Shown here piece after piece: positions 61,421 through 64,000 of a DNA stretch of 64,000 nucleotides. The stretch's first letter is position 1, and every line of letters starts with the position of its first letter. The translations under genes and the position numbers were made by a program. Below the pieces are notes generated by a model, which was not told the DNA's origin, made no database searches, and saw nothing but the letters and a program-made list of their open reading frames with translations. Source of the DNA: Oceanidesulfovibrio indonesiensis (GTDB lineage Bacteria; Desulfobacterota; Desulfovibrionia; Desulfovibrionales; Desulfovibrionaceae); the NCBI RefSeq assembly GCF_007625075.1, contig NZ_QMIE01000009.1, positions 62,001 through 126,000 on the forward strand, given 5' to 3'.

Positions 61421-63117
61421 TAGTCCCCCACGGTCACACGGAGCACTTCTTCCACTGATGTGGCGCCCTGCATGGCCTTGTTCACGGCGTCCGCGCGCAG
61501 TGTCGTCATGCCCTGGTCGAGGGCTGCGCGGCGGATGGATTCTGTGGAACCGTTTCGCAGGATTTCGGAGCGTACTTCGTCATTTACGAGCATCAGTTCG
61601 AAAACTCCGGTCCGTCCGCGATAACCGGTGTTGAAACAGGAGGGGCATCCCACAGGTCTGCACCAGGAGGCCGCTTCCGGGTGGTCCCCGTTCGCGGATG
61701 TAACGCCCAGGCTTTTAAGCATGGCGGCGTCCGGTGTGAAGCGTTCCTTGCATTTTTGGCATAGCCGCCGCACCAGCCTTTGGGCCAGGATGCCGGAGAC
61801 CGAGGAAGCTACGAGAAACGGCTCGCAGCCCATGTCCACGAGGCGCGGCAGAGCCCCAGGGGCGTCGTTGGTGTGCAGGGTGGTGAAGACCAGGTGTCCG
61901 GTGAGGGCCGCACGAAGCGAGATGCTCGCAGTCTCCTGGTCCCTGGTCTCGCCGACCATGATAACGTCCGGATCCTGGCGCAGGATGGAGCGCAGCGCGC
62001 TGGCAAAGGAAATCTTCTCATTATGCCGGATTTGCACCTGATTCACGCCGTTGATTTTGTATTCGACGGGATCTTCGACCGTAGTGATGTTGATGTCCGG
62101 GTGATTGATGGTGTTGAGCGCTGCGCACAGGGTAGTGGATTTGCCCGAGCCGGTGGGGCCCACGATGCAGATGATGCCGTAGGGTCTCCTGATGATGGAG
62201 CTGAATTTTCCGTAGTCCTCGGAAGAGAGTCCGAGCTGATCAATCGTGAGCCTGTTCGAATAGCCGGCGAGTATGCGCAGCACAACTTTCTCGCCATGCA
62301 CGATGGGCAGGGTGGAAACGCGCAGGTCGAAGTTTTCGTGGACATCCTCGAAAACGATGGCGCCGTCCTGTGGACTGCGGCGCTCTGCAATGTTCAGTCC
62401 GGCCATGACCTTGATGCGCGAGGTCAGGGAGGCAAGCATGTCTGGCGAGTAACGCTTGATCTCCTGGAGCACGCCGTCGATGCGGAAACGCAGCCGCACC
62501 GTGTCCTCGCCTGGTTCGAGGTGGATGTCCGAGGCCTTGAGCCGCAGTGCCTTGAGTATGATGTCGTTGACGATCTCCACGGCTGAGCCGTCGTCCAACT
62601 CGGCGCTCATGCTTTTTTCGTAAATCCGGGCAAGGGCATCCCGGATCTTGCCGGAAGAAGCGATGTGCAATACAACGCAACGTCTGGTCCGGCGTTCGAT
62701 GTTTTTGAGCGCCTGCGCCGACAGAGGACGGTCCACAGCTGCTTCGAAGTTGTCCTCGTTCAGACGCAACGGGACCATGGCCTGCCGCTCTGCCACGCCG
62801 GGGGGCAGCAGCTTGGCAGCAGCCGGATCGATGACGACATCGTCCAGGTTGATGTAGGGGATGCCGGAACAGTCGGCGATGGCCCGGGCCACATCCTCCT
62901 CGGTGACATGGCCGAGCCGGCGCAGAGCCTCTCCAAGCGGAATGTTTTCCTTGACTTTGATGCGCAGGGCCTCTCGCAGCTGTTCCTCGGTAATCAGCCC
63001 CCGTTCGACGAACGCTGAACCGAGCTGACGATCATTAAGCGGGCTGGAGCCCTTGGCGCCTCCATTGCCTCGGTGAAGCCCGGAGGCTGCGCGCAGCTGG
63101 GCACGGTGTTCAGGCAT
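61420..63117 (-). CDS. PilB/GspE-type assembly ATPase
   Basis: 565 residues. The N-terminal MshEN-like domain (about 30-170) is present, followed by the core: GSAVEIVNDIILKALRLKASDIHLEPG, Walker A GPTGSGKSTTL, Asp box and EDPVEYKI, Walker B RSILRQDPDVIMVGETRD, His box AALTGHLVFTTLHTND. The four-cysteine metal-binding insert CQKCKERF...CPSCFNTGYRGR is complete. It powers pilus or pseudopilus extension. It overlaps the pilT-like gene by eight bases. It may be type II secretion or pilus type; sequence alone does not settle this. Confidence 0.95.
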   Translation of the reverse strand: MPEHRAQLRAASGLHRGNGGAKGSSPLNDRQLGSAFVERGLITEEQLREALRIKVKENIPLGEALRRLGHVTEEDVARAIADCSGIPYINLDDVVIDPAAAKLLPPGVAERQAMVPLRLNEDNFEAAVDRPLSAQALKNIERRTRRCVVLHIASSGKIRDALARIYEKSMSAELDDGSAVEIVNDIILKALRLKASDIHLEPGEDTVRLRFRIDGVLQEIKRYSPDMLASLTSRIKVMAGLNIAERRSPQDGAIVFEDVHENFDLRVSTLPIVHGEKVVLRILAGYSNRLTIDQLGLSSEDYGKFSSIIRRPYGIICIVGPTGSGKSTTLCAALNTINHPDINITTVEDPVEYKINGVNQVQIRHNEKISFASALRSILRQDPDVIMVGETRDQETASISLRAALTGHLVFTTLHTNDAPGALPRLVDMGCEPFLVASSVSGILAQRLVRRLCQKCKERFTPDAAMLKSLGVTSANGDHPEAASWCRPVGCPSCFNTGYRGRTGVFELMLVNDEVRSEILRNGSTESIRRAALDQGMTTLRADAVNKAMQGATSVEEVLRVTVGD

Positions 63118-64000
63118 CTATGCGCTCCAGTCGCGGCAGGATGATGGATTCGTTTTTGGCCATGCGCAGGGCTGAATCGCGGTCTATCTTGCCCTCCCGG
63201 TAAAGATCCGCCAGGGACAGCTCCATGGTCTGCATCCCGAGTCTGCCGCCGGTTTCGATGGCAGAGTATATCCGCTCCAGCTTGCCCGAACGGATCAGGT
63301 TGGAAATGGCCGAGGTGACTTTCATGACTTCCACCGCGGCCACTCGACTCTCTCCGTTCATGTGCTTGAGCAGGCGCTGGGAGACAACGCCTTTCAATGT
63401 GGCGGAGAGTTGATGGCGGATCTGGGCCTGTTCTTCGATGGAAAAGACGCCGATCATGCGCGTGAGAGACGAAATGGCGTCGCGCGAGTGCAGGGTGGAG
63501 AAAACGAGGTGGCCTGTTTCTGCAGCCATGATGGCGGTGCGCATGGTGTCCAGGTCGCGCATCTCGCCGACGAGTATCACGTCCGGATCCTCGCGCAAGG
63601 CGTCGCGCAGGGCCAGTGAAAACGAGGGCACGTCGGTGAAGAGCTCGCGCTGGGTGACCAGGGACCTGATGTTGGAGTGCACGAACTCCACCGGGTCCTC
63701 GATAGTAATGATGTGGCACGATTTGTTGCGGTTGATCTTGTCGATAATGGCCGCCAGAGTAGTCGACTTGCCGGATCCAGTGGGGCCGGTCACAAGGACG
63801 AGGCCGTCCTTGAGTTCGGAGAAGCTGTCTATCCCTGAAGGCATGCCAAGTGCACCCAGTGTCAACTTCAGGCTCGGCAATTTTCTGAAAACAGCAGCCA
63901 ACGCGCCGCGCTGGTAGAAAATGTTGACCCGGAAACGGTGGTCGGCGTCATAGGTGTATGCCAGGTCCACGGAAGACTTCTCTTCCAGCACATTGCGCTG
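63110..64000 (-). CDS. PilT-type retraction ATPase, 5' end outside window
   Basis: The 296 visible residues include VNIFYQRGALAAVFRKLP, Walker A GPTGSGKSTTLAA, EDPVEFVHSN, Walker B REDPDVILVGEMRD, AAETGHLVFSTLHSRDA and the C-terminal IRSGKLERIYSAIETGGRLGMQTME-like motif, the AIRNLIREGK-type retraction signature. The GTG at 63991 is internal: codons upstream (QRN) are in frame to the window edge, so the start is missing. PilT depolymerises type IV pili; its presence upstream of the PilB/GspE gene in the same operon favours a retractable pilus over a pure type II secretion system. Confidence 0.92.
   Translation of the reverse strand, partial: QRNVLEEKSSVDLAYTYDADHRFRVNIFYQRGALAAVFRKLPSLKLTLGALGMPSGIDSFSELKDGLVLVTGPTGSGKSTTLAAIIDKINRNKSCHIITIEDPVEFVHSNIRSLVTQRELFTDVPSFSLALRDALREDPDVILVGEMRDLDTMRTAIMAAETGHLVFSTLHSRDAISSLTRMIGVFSIEEQAQIRHQLSATLKGVVSQRLLKHMNGESRVAAVEVMKVTSAISNLIRSGKLERIYSAIETGGRLGMQTMELSLADLYREGKIDRDSALRMAKNESIILPRLERIDA

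Noticed and set aside
1-64000. CRISPR arrays, prophage or integrative-element genes
   Set aside because: No regularly spaced repeats, integrase, phage structural or plasmid genes were found.

Overview
The window looks like chromosome of a marine-type, sulfate-reducing deltaproteobacterium (Desulfovibrionaceae-like). The evidence is a QmoC subunit followed by a QmoD-like protein, a TRAP transporter, sigma-54-controlled catabolic operons, high GC with strong GC3 bias, and the gene order rpmH-rnpA-yidD-yidC-jag-mnmE. No phage, CRISPR array, rRNA or convincing tRNA was seen. The assignment to a group is inference from gene content.

Layout. 1-806: end of an SPFH/stomatin-like gene. 912-3614: exported M16 metalloprotease (minus). 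3845-7065: a partner-switching/phosphorelay module made of a receiver-PP2C phosphatase, an anti-sigma-type kinase fused to STAS, and an Hpt/CheA-P2-like protein fused to STAS whose frame is broken at a G8 run. 7233-9812: a large radical-SAM fusion protein; then a small conserved protein. 10581-15721: the ribosome/RNase P/membrane-insertase/tRNA-modification housekeeping cluster. 15792-19447: VOC protein and a DctPQM TRAP transporter. 19617-22404: cysteine-cluster protein, cobalamin synthase CbiB, a small unknown and CheX. 22529-25174: copper-type P-ATPase. 25300-26972: an unknown and a MerR-like coiled-coil regulator in AT-richer surroundings. 27462-29399: qmoC-qmoD without qmoAB. 29643-33425: a metal ABC transporter whose permease carries a DtxR-like regulator as its C-terminus.

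33690-43536: a sigma-54 activator and a seven-gene operon, gabT-livK/H/M/G/F-gabD, which reads as uptake and catabolism of GABA or a related omega-amino acid to succinate. In front of gabT there is a GG-N10-GC sigma-54 promoter preceded by three copies of an 18-bp dyad, a good candidate enhancer. 44175-48136: SEC-C protein, a lipoate-protein ligase, an AhpD-like protein and a hotdog thioesterase. 48181-55716: an acetoin-dehydrogenase-type operon (acoC, Lin0512 family, acoA, acoB, acoX, DUF6506) divergent from an AcoR-type sigma-54 activator, with a consensus -24/-12 promoter. acoX is frameshifted at a G9 run. No E3 gene is present; the nearby lipoate ligase could lipoylate AcoC.

55887-64000 (minus): a type IV pilus/type II secretion-like operon with PilT, PilB/GspE and PilC/GspF, a SurA-N-like chaperone, a 703-residue pseudopilin with duplicated GspG-like lobes and chitin-binding-like modules, a small GspG-tail protein, and two membrane-associated proteins. 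It is the least familiar unit in the window and the best candidate for an undescribed surface or secretion system; it continues past the right edge.

Two genes (5790-7065 and 48512-49496) each carry one G too many in a poly-G run that codes for Gly. This is either consensus-assembly error or slipped-strand variation, and it can be settled with reads.
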